Shown: positions 33,617 to 42,858 of the stretch, one piece after another | Layout: each line of letters opens with the position of its first letter | Position numbering within the stretch: the first letter of the stretch is position 1 | NCBI GenBank assembly: GCA_000696115.1 | Contig: JJOH01000014.1 | Location: 124,001-188,000, forward strand | DNA length: 64,000 nucleotides | Source: Streptomyces olindensis | GTDB taxonomy: Bacteria; Actinomycetota; Actinomycetes; Streptomycetales; Streptomycetaceae | Direction of reading: 5' to 3' | Translations under genes and position numbers: made by a program | Notes under the pieces: generated by a model | Database searches by the model: none | What the model saw: the letters and a program-made list of their open reading frames with translations, nothing else | Told to the model about the DNA's origin: nothing

Positions 33617-36202
33617 TCAGCCCACCACCCGGCCCAGCTCGATCCGGTCGATGTTCGGCGCCCAGGCGCTCGCGTTGCCGAACGTCACCGTGTTGGTGCC
33701 CTCCTTCAGGTCGACCGGGACGCCGACGGTCCAGTAGTCGTCCCAGCTCCAGGTGTTCTTGAAGGTGACCGGCACCGGCGCGCCGGACCCGACCGTGACG
33801 TCGGCGGTACGGGACATGATGTCCGTGTTGTAGGCGTGGCCGTTGTCCCGCCGGTCGTTGTGCGCGTAGTGGACGACCAGGAGGTAGCGGCCGGCGCGGG
33901 GCGCGTCGACCGTGAACCCGGCGGTGCTGGAAGGGCTGTTGCCGAGCCGGCCGATGTACGAGCCGGCGGACGCGTGCGGGGAGTCGACGAGCTTGGCCCC
34001 GCCGGCGAGCGTCGCCGCGGCGCCCTCGTAGGAGAGGGTGCCGGCGGTCGAACCCTCGCCGGAGACGTCGAGGGAGCGGACGGCGGCGTGGCCCGACGTC
34101 ATCGCGATCCGGTTGTTGCCCGCGACCAGGTAGAGCCGCAGCGGACGGCCGGGAGCCGCTGTGACCGTCTCGCCGTGCAGAGCGAGCTTCACCGCCGCCG
34201 TCGACCGGGACGTCACCGTGTAGTAGCCGTCGCGCGGGGCGTAGACGTCGAACACCGCCTTGTCGCCCGAGCGCAGGACCAGGGCACCCGTGCCCACCCC
34301 GGCGGACGACGCGTAGTCGTACGACGGCCGGCCGCTGATGTCGGCCAGGGTCGCCTCGTACGACGCGGACGGGACGCCGGTGCGGGAGGTCAGGTCGATC
34401 CGGTCGAGGGTGACCTCGGCGTCGCCCTTGGACAGCGTCAACTGGTGCGTCCCGGCCTTCAGTTGCAGGGTGACGTCCTTCTTGGCGCGGTAGGTCCAGT
34501 TCTCGGTGGAGGGGTAGGCGACCGTCACCGGGTCGTCTCCGTCGACCGACAGCTTCTGGGTGGCCGGGCCGCCCGACTGGTTGCCGTACAGGATCGCCAG
34601 GTCGTACGTGCCGTCCTTGGGCACCGTCACCGAGAAGGTCACCTTGCTGCCGGGCTGGTTGAGGGAGCCGACGTCCTTGGTGCCGGAGGCCGCGTAGCCG
34701 TTGGCGTTCTGCACGGTGCCCTGCGTGTAGACCTTGCCGTCGGTGATGGCCGCGTCCTCGGCCTCGTACGACGCTGACCACGGGACGGAGGCCGCGGACG
34801 GGGTGCCGGAGCCGCCGGGGGTGAGGACGATCCGGTAGGCCGACATCTTGTGCATCCCGCGCAGCGGGACCGTCACCGAACCGTCGTCCGCCACCTTCAC
34901 CTTGGTGCGCGCGAGGACCCGCGGCGCCGCGTGTTGCCCCTCGTAGCCGGACCAGGCGGCCTCGGCGACGGTCGCGGTCACCGTGCCGCCGAACACCGAC
35001 CGGGGGACGTTGCGCACGACCACGTCCGAGTCACCGGCGGAGCCGCCGAGCAGCACCTGTGTCTGGCGGCGGGAGGTGTCGAGGGAGGCGAGCCCCTGGA
35101 GCGTGTCGATGGTGTTCGGCTGCGGCGGTGTCACCTTCACGGTGTTCCCGGTCAGGCCCGCGTACCAGCGGAACAGCCACCAGCCGCCGTTGGGGATGTT
35201 GGAGCGCACCACATGGCCGCTGAGGTTGCCGGCGGCGTCCCAGTAGGCCATGTTCGCGTACACCTTGTTGCGCTCGAACATGGACACCCACTGCACGAGT
35301 TGCCCGGGCACGGACAGGTCGCGGCGGTTGGCGTACTCGTCGATGTTGATCTTCAGCGGGGCGATGCCCGCCTCGCGCTCCAGCCTGCGGTAGTCGTCGT
35401 AGTGGGCCTGGAAGTCGCGCAGCGAACCGGAGCCCAGTTCGTGCCAGGTCATGATCTGGGGCAGCACGTTCTCCCGCTTGGCGAAGGCGAGGAAGTCCTT
35501 CAGCAGGCGCGTGTGGTAGGCGGCTTCGTTGGGGCCGGCGATCCGCGCGTCCGGGGCGATGGCGCGGATGCGGTGGTACACCGTCTTCCAGTCCTTGAAG
35601 AACCGGTCGCGGTTCTTCTCGTACTGGGCCTGGTCCGCCACGTCGAGCTTGTACCAGATCTGGTCGGGCTCGTTGAACGGGATGTAGACGAACCGGTCGC
35701 TGTTCGGGTCGGCCGATATCTCCTTGACGATCTTGTCGACCTTGGGGAGGTAGTCGTCGATGCCGAGGTCCTCGTAGGGCCACTTGGCGTAGATGTCCTG
35801 CATCATCACGTTGATCTCGCCGCCGCCGTTGCGGAAGAACGACTTCGAGACCGTGAGCGCGTCCCCGTTGGGGTGCTGGGCGCCGCCCTCGGGCTTCTGC
35901 GAGACGCTGGTGATCTTCAGGGGCTCCATCGCGGCGTCGCTGGGCACGCCGTCGTCGCTGAGGCCGTACAGCGAGCCGTTGGCGCCCAGCATCACCGGGC
36001 CCTCGGAGGCGTCGAGGTCGACGGTGAGGCGCTGGGGACCGGCCGCGGCGGCGGGACCGGCCGCGGCGGCGGGACCGGCCGCGGCGGCGGGACCGGCCGC
36101 GGGAAGGGTGCCTGCCATGGCGGCTGCTCCAAGGAGTGCTGTGATCAGGGCGGTTCTGGTTCGGGATCTCGTGCGGACTCTCGTGCGGGCGGGGGTGATC
36201 AC
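33617..36202 (-). CDS. Secreted GH39-like glycoside hydrolase with CBM35-like modules
   Basis: An 861-residue exported enzyme. A very basic N-terminus (RTRVRTRSRTRT), a hydrophobic signal helix and an Ala/Pro linker (about 34-55) precede a (beta/alpha)8 domain (60-460) whose probable acid/base is Glu178 (IPFNEPD) and nucleophile Glu289 (INIDEYA), as in clan GH-A families such as GH39. Carbohydrate-binding modules follow: SYEAEDAAITDGK opens a CBM35-like domain (about 478-610), and another starts near 730. I choose the GTG at 36202 (GGAGG nine bases upstream), just after the permease stop, over an ATG at 36235 inside the permease gene. Substrate unknown; a galactose-containing polysaccharide is suggested by the neighbouring alpha-galactosidase. 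Confidence 0.8.
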   Translation of the reverse strand: MITPARTRVRTRSRTRTALITALLGAAAMAGTLPAAGPAAAAGPAAAAGPAAAAGPQRLTVDLDASEGPVMLGANGSLYGLSDDGVPSDAAMEPLKITSVSQKPEGGAQHPNGDALTVSKSFFRNGGGEINVMMQDIYAKWPYEDLGIDDYLPKVDKIVKEISADPNSDRFVYIPFNEPDQIWYKLDVADQAQYEKNRDRFFKDWKTVYHRIRAIAPDARIAGPNEAAYHTRLLKDFLAFAKRENVLPQIMTWHELGSGSLRDFQAHYDDYRRLEREAGIAPLKINIDEYANRRDLSVPGQLVQWVSMFERNKVYANMAYWDAAGNLSGHVVRSNIPNGGWWLFRWYAGLTGNTVKVTPPQPNTIDTLQGLASLDTSRRQTQVLLGGSAGDSDVVVRNVPRSVFGGTVTATVAEAAWSGYEGQHAAPRVLARTKVKVADDGSVTVPLRGMHKMSAYRIVLTPGGSGTPSAASVPWSASYEAEDAAITDGKVYTQGTVQNANGYAASGTKDVGSLNQPGSKVTFSVTVPKDGTYDLAILYGNQSGGPATQKLSVDGDDPVTVAYPSTENWTYRAKKDVTLQLKAGTHQLTLSKGDAEVTLDRIDLTSRTGVPSASYEATLADISGRPSYDYASSAGVGTGALVLRSGDKAVFDVYAPRDGYYTVTSRSTAAVKLALHGETVTAAPGRPLRLYLVAGNNRIAMTSGHAAVRSLDVSGEGSTAGTLSYEGAAATLAGGAKLVDSPHASAGSYIGRLGNSPSSTAGFTVDAPRAGRYLLVVHYAHNDRRDNGHAYNTDIMSRTADVTVGSGAPVPVTFKNTWSWDDYWTVGVPVDLKEGTNTVTFGNASAWAPNIDRIELGRVVG
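36037..36103. repeat. 18-bp repeats encoding the Ala/Gly/Pro linker
   Basis: Three exact units of GGACCGGCCGCGGCGGCG at 36037, 36055 and 36073, plus a partial fourth, encode repeated Gly-Pro-Ala4 blocks just after the signal peptide of the GH39-like enzyme. Likely variable in number between strains. Confidence 0.88.
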
Positions 36203-36218
36203 GCTGCTGGACCTCCAG

Positions 36219-37043
36219 TCACTTGACGGCTCCACTGGTGATTCCGGACACGACCTTTCGCTGGCCGACGAGGAACACGGCGACCATGGGCAGGCTCATC
36301 ACCACGACGTACGCGAAGACGAGGTGCCAGTTGTTCAGGTAGAGCTGGGCGCTGGCGACCTGGTAGAGGTTGAGCGGCAGGGTCGCCCGGTCTCCGCCGC
36401 CGAGGACGAAGAACGCGTAGAAGACGTCGCTCCAGGCGTAGAGCATCACCATGATCGTCGCGGTGGCGATCACCGGCCGGAGCAGGGGCAGCACGATCCG
36501 CCAGAAGATCCGTGACGGTGACGCCCCGTCCATCCGGGCGGCCTCCTCCAGTTCCATGGGGATGGCCCGGATGAACCCCGTCATGAAGAAGATCGACGTC
36601 GACAGGTACATGCCGGTGTACACGGCGATCATGCCGGGGCGCGTGTTCGCCAGGCCCAGCTGCCGCAGCTCCATCACGATGGTGATGACGGCGGGCGGCA
36701 GCAGCAGCCCGCTGATGCAGAGCGCGTACGCCGCCGAGACCAGCTTCGACGTGCGGCGCGCGAACACCCAGGCGGCGCCCGCGCCCAGGAGCAGCACCAG
36801 GACCACCGACGGCACCACGACCAGCAGCGAGTTGAGGAAGCCGCGCAGCATCTCGCCCTCGCCGACGGCGTCCGCGTAGTTCGTCGCGGGCTGCCAGTGC
36901 CGGGGCAGGTCCAGGTTCGGCTTGATCGCCTCCGCCTGCGGTTTGGCCGAGGTGACGGCCACCAGCCACAGCGGCACGCCCACGGCCAGCGCGGCGAGCA
37001 GGACGACGAGGGAGGGGCGGCCGTACCGCCACACCGCGGTCAC
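36219..37043 (-). CDS. ABC sugar transporter permease (MalG type)
   Basis: A 274-residue CUT1 permease with six predicted helices and the EAA loop ELEEAARMDGASPSRIFWRIVLPL. The GTG at 37043 overlaps the stop of the preceding permease and has AAGGGAG upstream. It ends 17 bp before the GTG of the secreted hydrolase, so the whole set is one operon. No ATPase gene is present; such transporters in Streptomyces commonly share the MsiK ATPase. Confidence 0.9.
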   Translation of the reverse strand: MTAVWRYGRPSLVVLLAALAVGVPLWLVAVTSAKPQAEAIKPNLDLPRHWQPATNYADAVGEGEMLRGFLNSLLVVVPSVVLVLLLGAGAAWVFARRTSKLVSAAYALCISGLLLPPAVITIVMELRQLGLANTRPGMIAVYTGMYLSTSIFFMTGFIRAIPMELEEAARMDGASPSRIFWRIVLPLLRPVIATATIMVMLYAWSDVFYAFFVLGGGDRATLPLNLYQVASAQLYLNNWHLVFAYVVVMSLPMVAVFLVGQRKVVSGITSGAVK

Positions 37044-37960
37044 AGCAGCTGCTCCCTTCGTCGCAGCCCCACGACCAGCGGGATCGCCACCGCGACCACG
37101 ACCAGGAACAGCACGAGGCTCATCGCGGAGGCCTGGGCGTACAGGCCCTGCCCGAAGATGCGGAACATGTAGATGTTGAAGACCTCGGTGGAGGCGGCGG
37201 GGCCGCCGCCCGTCGTGGCCTGCACGATGTCGAAGGTGTTCATCGAACCGATCAGCGCCGTGGTGACGTTGAAGGTGACGGCGGGCGCGAGCATCGGCCA
37301 GCGCACCGACCAGAAGGTCCGCCAGGGCCCCGCGCCGTCGCACCTGGCGGCCTCCAGCATCTCGCCGGGGATGCCCTTGAGCCCCGCCAGATAGATCAGC
37401 ATCGACAGGCCCATCCACTTCCAGCCGTGGATGAGCGTGACGATCACCAGCGTCCAGGTCGTCGACCCCAGCCACGGGACGTCCGTGCCGAGCACGGCGT
37501 TGAGGGCCCCGTCCTGGTCCAGCAGCGCCTGGAAGACATAGCCGGTGGCCAGCGCCGATATCAGCACCGGCAGGAAGAAGACGGCTCGGAAGAACCGGTT
37601 GAAGCGGCTGTCGTCCTCCAGCAGCAGCGCCAGCGCCAGCCCGAAGCCGTTCTGGAACAGCGCCGCCAGCAGCGCGTACACCAGGGTCGTCCGGATCGCC
37701 CGCAGCAGCGAGCCGTCGTCGGCGATGGTCCGGAAGTTGTCCAGGCCCGTGAAGGCGATGTCCGCGTGGTACGAGGACCAGTCGGTGAACGGGTAGTAGA
37801 AGTTCAGCAGGTTCGGCACCAGGAAGAAGCCCGCGAAGACGACGATCGCGGGCAGCGCGAACCACCAGGGGTGGTGCACGGCCGCGCGTGGCAGCCGCCC
37901 CACCTTCTTCGGCGCGCCCCTCACCGGCGCGGGCTCGGTACGTACGGCCGTGTCCGCCAT
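37040..37960 (-). CDS. ABC sugar transporter permease (MalF type)
   Basis: A 306-residue CUT1 permease. After a cytoplasmic Arg/Pro-rich tail come six helices and the EAA loop GEMLEAARCDGAGPWRTFWSVRW. It has the typical HPWWFALPAIVVFAGFF start. It begins two bases after the binding-protein stop and overlaps the next permease by four bases. Confidence 0.9.
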   Translation of the reverse strand: MADTAVRTEPAPVRGAPKKVGRLPRAAVHHPWWFALPAIVVFAGFFLVPNLLNFYYPFTDWSSYHADIAFTGLDNFRTIADDGSLLRAIRTTLVYALLAALFQNGFGLALALLLEDDSRFNRFFRAVFFLPVLISALATGYVFQALLDQDGALNAVLGTDVPWLGSTTWTLVIVTLIHGWKWMGLSMLIYLAGLKGIPGEMLEAARCDGAGPWRTFWSVRWPMLAPAVTFNVTTALIGSMNTFDIVQATTGGGPAASTEVFNIYMFRIFGQGLYAQASAMSLVLFLVVVAVAIPLVVGLRRREQLL

Positions 37961-37962
37961 CG

Positions 37963-39288
37963 TCAGAACCCGGGTGCGCCCTGGGCCTTGGCCACCTGCG
38001 CGAACTGGTCCTGGATCGCCTGCGCGACCTGCTGCGGGGTCTTCTTTCCGAAGATCATGTCGGCCAGGTACAGGTGCGTGTCGGGGGCGACGATCGCCTT
38101 GGCCTGGAAGACGCCGATGGCCTTCGGCAGGGCCGCGACCTGGGCCTTGGACGTCTCCGGCAGGCCCTCGGGGGTGGGCACGGACGGCTGCACCGACGGG
38201 ATCTTCATCGTCTTGATGTAGTCCGGGTAGTCCGGCCCGAGCCAGAAGGCGAGGAACTGCCGGGCCGCGTTCTGCCGCTTCTCGTCACCGGTTTTGAAGG
38301 CGACGACCCCGTTGGTCTGGTCGGGGGAGTACAGGCCGGTGGCCGAGGATTTGGCGACGGGGAACCAGCCGATCTTCTCGTCGATCTCGGCGGTGGAGTA
38401 CTTGGCCTGCAACTGGCTCTGGAAGGAGGTGACGTTGAGGACCATCCCGGCCTCGCCCTTCCACAGCGCGTCGGCCTGCCCGGTGAACGTGCCCGTCCGG
38501 TAGTTCTTCTGGGCGAGCCCGGCGTCGAGCAGCTTCTCCTTGTACTTCTTGATGGCGCCGACGACGACCGGATCGGTCCACTTCTTCTTGTTCTGGTTCA
38601 GGTCGGCCCACCACTGCCGGTCGAGGTCGGTGAGCTGGACCTGCATCTGCCACTGCAGGGGCCACTTGTCGCCGCCGGCCTCGTAGAAGGCGGCCGCGTC
38701 GGTCTTGTCGACCACCTTGTGGCCGAGGGCGAGCAGGTCGTCGTAGGACTTCGGGAAGTCCTTCTCGGTCAGCCCGGCCTGCCTGAAGACGTCCTTGTTG
38801 TAGTAGACGCCGAGCATGGCGGGGCTGGTGACGATCGCCGCGTACCGCTTGCCGTCGATGACGCCGAGGGACTTCTCGGTGTCGCCGAGCTCGGACACCC
38901 ACGGCTCGCCGTCCAGGCTGAGCAGGTTCTGCTTCGGCTGGACGAACGGCAGCGTGGAGATGGACGGCTGCCAGAACATCAGATCGGGGCGGTCGCCGGA
39001 GGCCAGCTTCGTCGGCACGTTCTGCTCGTAGAGGTCCGGGATCGCCTGGGTGTCGACCGTGGCGCCGGTGGCCTTCTCGAAGGCGTCGATGACCTGCCGC
39101 GGCGCGTTGACCGTGTTCTGCGCGGTCCACATGGTCAGCTTCACGCCGTCGAGGCGGGCGGTCGGGTCCACCGCCGTCTGCTTGGCGTCGTCCGAACTGG
39201 AGTCCCCGGCGGTCGGGTCACTGCACGCGGTGGCGGCCAGGCCGGCGGCGCATATCAGCGCCAGGGCGGGGAGAGCTCTTCTCTTCAT
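37963..39288 (-). CDS. Sugar ABC transporter substrate-binding lipoprotein (SBP_bac_1)
   Basis: A 441-residue extracellular solute-binding protein with a lipoprotein signal (lipobox LAATAC). It follows the CUT1 pattern (LTMWTAQNTVNAPRQVIDAFE, DLMFWQPS, GVYYNKDVFRQAGLTE). The ATG at 39288 sits six bases after GGAAAGG; a GTG directly before it is less well placed. It is 70 bp after the LacI gene and starts the transporter part of the same transcript. Confidence 0.9.
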   Translation of the reverse strand: MKRRALPALALICAAGLAATACSDPTAGDSSSDDAKQTAVDPTARLDGVKLTMWTAQNTVNAPRQVIDAFEKATGATVDTQAIPDLYEQNVPTKLASGDRPDLMFWQPSISTLPFVQPKQNLLSLDGEPWVSELGDTEKSLGVIDGKRYAAIVTSPAMLGVYYNKDVFRQAGLTEKDFPKSYDDLLALGHKVVDKTDAAAFYEAGGDKWPLQWQMQVQLTDLDRQWWADLNQNKKKWTDPVVVGAIKKYKEKLLDAGLAQKNYRTGTFTGQADALWKGEAGMVLNVTSFQSQLQAKYSTAEIDEKIGWFPVAKSSATGLYSPDQTNGVVAFKTGDEKRQNAARQFLAFWLGPDYPDYIKTMKIPSVQPSVPTPEGLPETSKAQVAALPKAIGVFQAKAIVAPDTHLYLADMIFGKKTPQQVAQAIQDQFAQVAKAQGAPGF

Positions 39289-39361
39289 CACGTGCCTTTC
39301 CGAAAGCAGGCGGTTCGGATCAGGGAGCGGGACTCACAACTGCTGGGCTGACCAAGGGTGT

Positions 39362-40399
39362 TCAGCGATCGGCGGGCGGCGGGCCCGAGCTCTCCCGCAC
39401 CACCAGTTCCGGGACGGACACCGGGTGCGGGGCGACCGGCGCCGACTCCTCAAGCACCCCGTGCAGCAGGCCGAACGCGGCCCGCCCGAGGCCGGTGAAG
39501 TCCAGGCGTACGGTCGTCAGGGACGGGGTGAGGAACGCGGCGTGCGGGGCGTCGTCGAAACCGGCCACGCTCACCTCGCCCGGCACAGGGCGGCCAACCT
39601 CGTGCAGGGCCCGGAGCACACCGAGCGCGAGATCGTCGTTGCCGCACAGGATCGCGCTGACGGACGGGTCCCGCGCGAGCTTCAGGCCCGCGGCGTGCCC
39701 GCCCGCCGGGCCCCAACTGCCCTGCACGGGCCGGGGCTCGGGAGCGCCGGCCTCCTTCAGTGCCTGCCGCCAGCCGCTGGTGCGGGCGCTGGTGCGGCGG
39801 GTGCTGGACGGGATGGCGACGTAGTGCACGGTCTCGTGGCCGAGGGCGAGCAGATGGCGGGTCGCCTGGTAGGCGGCCTCGCGGTCGTCGGCCCAGACCC
39901 AGGGGCTCCCGCCGGCGGGCGGGCTCGCCGGGGTCTCGACCACGCCGACGACCGGCAGCCCCGCGGGCACGGCGCCCAGCGCCCGCACACCGGCCGGATC
40001 GTAGGCGATCACGATCAGTCCGCCGCCCGCGTCCGCCGCGCGCTGCACCTCCGCGGCGACGGCCGCGTCCTCGGCGGACTCCAGGACCCCGATCCCCACC
40101 GCGTACGACGCGGCGCGGGCCGCCTCCTCGATGCCTTGCAGGATCGAGGCGTAGCCGTAGTGGGTGGTGTTCGCGGTGAGCACGGTCACGGCCCGGCTGC
40201 GGCCGCTGGCCAGGGCGAGTGCGGTCGCGTTGCGGCGGAAGCCCAGTTCGTCGATGGCGGCGAGCACTCGCTCCCGGGTGGACGGCCGGACGCTGGGATG
40301 GCCGTTGATCACCCGCGAGACGGTCTGGTACGAGACGCCCGCGGCGGTCGCGACGTCCCTGATGCTTGCCGGGCGCCTTGTGTGACCGGTCACATTCAT
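39362..40399 (-). CDS. LacI-family regulator of the alpha-galactosidase locus
   Basis: A 345-residue repressor: HTH IRDVATAAGVSYQTVSRVIN (residues 13-32), hinge ALASGRSRAVTVL, then the effector domain. The ATG at 40399 has no Shine-Dalgarno; a -10 box ends six bases upstream, so the mRNA is probably leaderless. Codons 2-6 encode Asn-Val-Thr-Gly-His within a copy of the palindrome TGTGACCGGTCACA, so an operator lies inside the coding start. A second copy overlaps the promoter. It likely represses its own operon (transporter and hydrolase) and the divergent alpha-galactosidase. Confidence 0.9.
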   Translation of the reverse strand: MNVTGHTRRPASIRDVATAAGVSYQTVSRVINGHPSVRPSTRERVLAAIDELGFRRNATALALASGRSRAVTVLTANTTHYGYASILQGIEEAARAASYAVGIGVLESAEDAAVAAEVQRAADAGGGLIVIAYDPAGVRALGAVPAGLPVVGVVETPASPPAGGSPWVWADDREAAYQATRHLLALGHETVHYVAIPSSTRRTSARTSGWRQALKEAGAPEPRPVQGSWGPAGGHAAGLKLARDPSVSAILCGNDDLALGVLRALHEVGRPVPGEVSVAGFDDAPHAAFLTPSLTTVRLDFTGLGRAAFGLLHGVLEESAPVAPHPVSVPELVVRESSGPPPADR

Positions 40400-40421
40400 G
40401 CGAGGATTGTGACCGGTCACA
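40381..40421. promoter_or_regulatory. Two identical LacI-type operators, TGTGACCGGTCACA
   Basis: Perfect 14-bp palindromes at 40381-40394 and 40408-40421, 27 bp apart centre to centre. The first lies within codons 2-6 of the LacI gene; the second covers the spacer and -10 of its promoter. They also sit about 85-110 bp before the alpha-galactosidase start, so one repressor could control both directions. Confidence 0.88.
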
Positions 40422-40434
40422 CTTGGGTCGTCAA
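40406..40434 (-). promoter_or_regulatory. Promoter of the LacI-transporter operon
   Basis: Read on the minus strand: -35 TTGACG (40434-40429), a 17-bp spacer, and -10 CACAAT (40411-40406), six bases before the ATG. The second operator overlaps the spacer and the -10. The arrangement predicts a leaderless or near-leaderless transcript. Confidence 0.7.
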
Positions 40435-40504
40435 GAGACCGTAACGAGGGATTCACGCGGACCGCCGCTCCCGGGAACGGGGCGGGGTCAGGAGGGGGAG
40501 CACC

Positions 40505-42637
40505 TTGACCGGCACGGCGGATGCGGCACACAGGGACTCCGACCAGCGGCAGGACGAGTTCACTTGGGGACACGAGGCGCTCGGCGCCCGGTTCGCCGTG
40601 GCCGCCGACGGGACCCTCCGGCTGGTCCGGCTCGCCCGCCCCGGCGACGAGCGGCCCGCCGACCCGGCCGCCGCCCTCCCGCTCGTGGAACTCACCGCCC
40701 TCGGCCACGGCAGCGGCTGGTCCGGCCCCCGCTTCACCGGCACGGCCTTCGGATCGCGGCTCGCCCACCGGACCCACCGCACGGGCAGTCGGGACGGCTG
40801 GGAATGGCTGACCGTGGAACTCCACGACCCGCCCACCGGTTTGACGGCCTTCGCCGAGCTCACGTCACCGACCGGACTGCCCGTCCTCCGCTCCCGCGTC
40901 CGGCTGCGCAACGACGGCCCCGAGCCCCTGGTCGTCCAGTCCGTCAGCAGTCTCCTGCTCGGCGGACTGCCCGCTCCCGACGCCCTCGACGTCCACCGGG
41001 CCCGCAACGACTGGCTCGCCGAGTGCCGTTGGTCCACCGAGCCGCTGCGCGCGTCCGTCGCCGACATCAACACCGACGTCCACGAGCACGACAGCCGGGC
41101 CGCCCTCGTCCTCACCGGGCGCGGCAGCTGGCCCACCGACGGCCATCTGGCCATGGGCGCCCTGACGGAGCGGCAGGGCGGCCGGGCCTGGGTCTGGCAG
41201 GTGGAGTCCCCGGCCGGCTGGCGCTGGGACCTCGGCGAACGCGCCCACGGCAGCTACCTGGCGCTGAACGGACCGACGGACGCGGAACACCAGTGGCGGG
41301 TCCGGCTCGACCCCGGCGAGGAGTTCACAACCGTGCCCGGCGCCCTGGCCCTCGGCCCGGACCTCGACGCCGCGATGGGCGCCCTGACTTCCTACCGCCG
41401 GGCGATCCGCCGCCCGCACCCGGACCACACCGCCCTCCCCGTCGTCTTCAACGACTACATGAACACCCTGATGGGCGACCCGACCACGGCCAAGCTGCTG
41501 CCGCTGATCGACGCCGCCGCCGACGCCGGAGCCGAGTACTTCTGCATCGACTCGGGCTGGTACGACGACGACACCCGGGGCTGGTGGGACAGCGTCGGCA
41601 CCTGGCAGCCCTCGCCGCGCCGCTTCCCCGACGGCGGCATCCAGGCGGTCCTGGACCGGATCCGGGAGCGCGGGATGGTGCCCGGGCTGTGGCTGGAGCC
41701 CGAGGTCGTCGGGGTGCGCAGCCCCGTCGCGGCCGAGCTGCCCGCCGAGGCGTTCTTCCAGCGCGACGGAGTGCGCCTCACCGAGCAGGGCCGCCACCAG
41801 CTCGACCTGCGGCACCCGGCCGCCCGCGCCCACCTCGACAAGACGGTCGACCGGATCGTCGGCGACTGGGGCGTGGGCTACCTCAAACTGGACTACAACA
41901 TCGTCGTCGACCCCGGCACCCAGGCCCCCGGCGACCTCGCGCCGGGAGCGGGCCTCCTCGGCCACGCCCACGCCTACCTCGACTGGCTCTCCGGCGTCCT
42001 GGACCGCCACCCCGGGCTGGTCGTCGAGAACTGCGCCTCGGGCGGCATGCGCATGGACGGCGCCACGCTCGCCGTCGCCCAGCTCCAGTCCACCAGCGAC
42101 CAGCAGGACCCGCTGCGCTACCCGCCCATCGCGGCCGCCGCGCCGACCGCGGTCCCGCCGGAACAGGGCGCCGTCTGGGCCTACCCGCAGCCCGGGTTCG
42201 ACGACGACCTCATCTCGTGGACCCTCGGCGGGGCACTGCTCGGCCGCATCCACCTCTCCGGCCACCTCAACCGCATGGCGGACCACCAACTGGCACTCGT
42301 ACGGGACGCGGTGGAGGTCTACAAGTCGATCCGCGGGGACCTCGCGCGGGCCCTGCCGTTCTGGCCGCTCGGCCTGCCCGGCTGGACGGACGAGTGGCTG
42401 GCTCTTGGCCTGCGGGTCCCCGGTGACGGGGTGACGTACCTGTCGGTGTGGCGGCGCGGCGGGCCGTCCGGGCTGCGCCTGCCGGTCCGGCACCTCGCGG
42501 GCGGGGCCGCCCGCGCGGACGTCCTGCACCCCTGCGCCGCCCTGGCCGACCAGGCCGTGTGGGACGGCGAGGCCCTGACGGTGAACGTGCCGGGCACACC
42601 CGGCGTGCTGCTCGTCCGGCTCACGTCGGAGGCGTAG
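40505..42637 (+). CDS. GH36 alpha-galactosidase
   Basis: A 710-residue cytoplasmic GH36 enzyme: N-terminal beta-supersandwich (1-300), (beta/alpha)8 barrel (about 310-620) and a short C-terminal beta domain. The nucleophile is Asp463 in YLKLDYN; the substrate-binding ENCASGGMRMD (508-518) and the SDQQD segment near 531-535 with the acid/base follow, in the family order. The start is a rare TTG at 40505 behind GGAGGGGGAG. It hydrolyses alpha-1,6-galactosides such as melibiose, raffinose or galactomannan fragments imported by the divergent transporter. Confidence 0.92.
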   Translation: MTGTADAAHRDSDQRQDEFTWGHEALGARFAVAADGTLRLVRLARPGDERPADPAAALPLVELTALGHGSGWSGPRFTGTAFGSRLAHRTHRTGSRDGWEWLTVELHDPPTGLTAFAELTSPTGLPVLRSRVRLRNDGPEPLVVQSVSSLLLGGLPAPDALDVHRARNDWLAECRWSTEPLRASVADINTDVHEHDSRAALVLTGRGSWPTDGHLAMGALTERQGGRAWVWQVESPAGWRWDLGERAHGSYLALNGPTDAEHQWRVRLDPGEEFTTVPGALALGPDLDAAMGALTSYRRAIRRPHPDHTALPVVFNDYMNTLMGDPTTAKLLPLIDAAADAGAEYFCIDSGWYDDDTRGWWDSVGTWQPSPRRFPDGGIQAVLDRIRERGMVPGLWLEPEVVGVRSPVAAELPAEAFFQRDGVRLTEQGRHQLDLRHPAARAHLDKTVDRIVGDWGVGYLKLDYNIVVDPGTQAPGDLAPGAGLLGHAHAYLDWLSGVLDRHPGLVVENCASGGMRMDGATLAVAQLQSTSDQQDPLRYPPIAAAAPTAVPPEQGAVWAYPQPGFDDDLISWTLGGALLGRIHLSGHLNRMADHQLALVRDAVEVYKSIRGDLARALPFWPLGLPGWTDEWLALGLRVPGDGVTYLSVWRRGGPSGLRLPVRHLAGGAARADVLHPCAALADQAVWDGEALTVNVPGTPGVLLVRLTSEA

Positions 42638-42790
42638 GCCGGGTGCCTCGACCGGTTCTCCGGCCCTGGGGTGTCCGGCCTTCGGTTACGGCTCCCGGTC
42701 CTCCGGTCTCCGGTCGCGCGGTCGGCTCGACCGGCGGGCGTGCCGGGAATGCGTTCGCCGGCGCTCGGGGCCTTGGCCGGCTTCCCGCGC

Positions 42791-42858
42791 GTGGGCACCA
42801 CCGATCCAGAGGACCTGGTCCGGCGCGGGTACGACGCGGTCTCCCGGCGCTACGACGA
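42791..42858 (+). pseudogene. N-terminal fragment of a SAM-dependent methyltransferase
   Basis: A GTG at 42791 begins GTTDPEDLVRRGYDAVSRRYDE, which is the typical opening of a class I methyltransferase of Streptomyces, just before its GxGxG motif. The frame then runs directly into integrase-like sequence, so the SAM-binding domain is missing. The matching C-terminus lies 3.3 kb away at 46199-46305. Confidence 0.65.

Noticed and set aside
40505..40510. Possibility that the alpha-galactosidase starts at an ATG further downstream
   Set aside because: The TTG at 40505 has a strong GGAGGGGGAG at the right distance, and no in-frame ATG lies in the conserved N-terminal domain near it.
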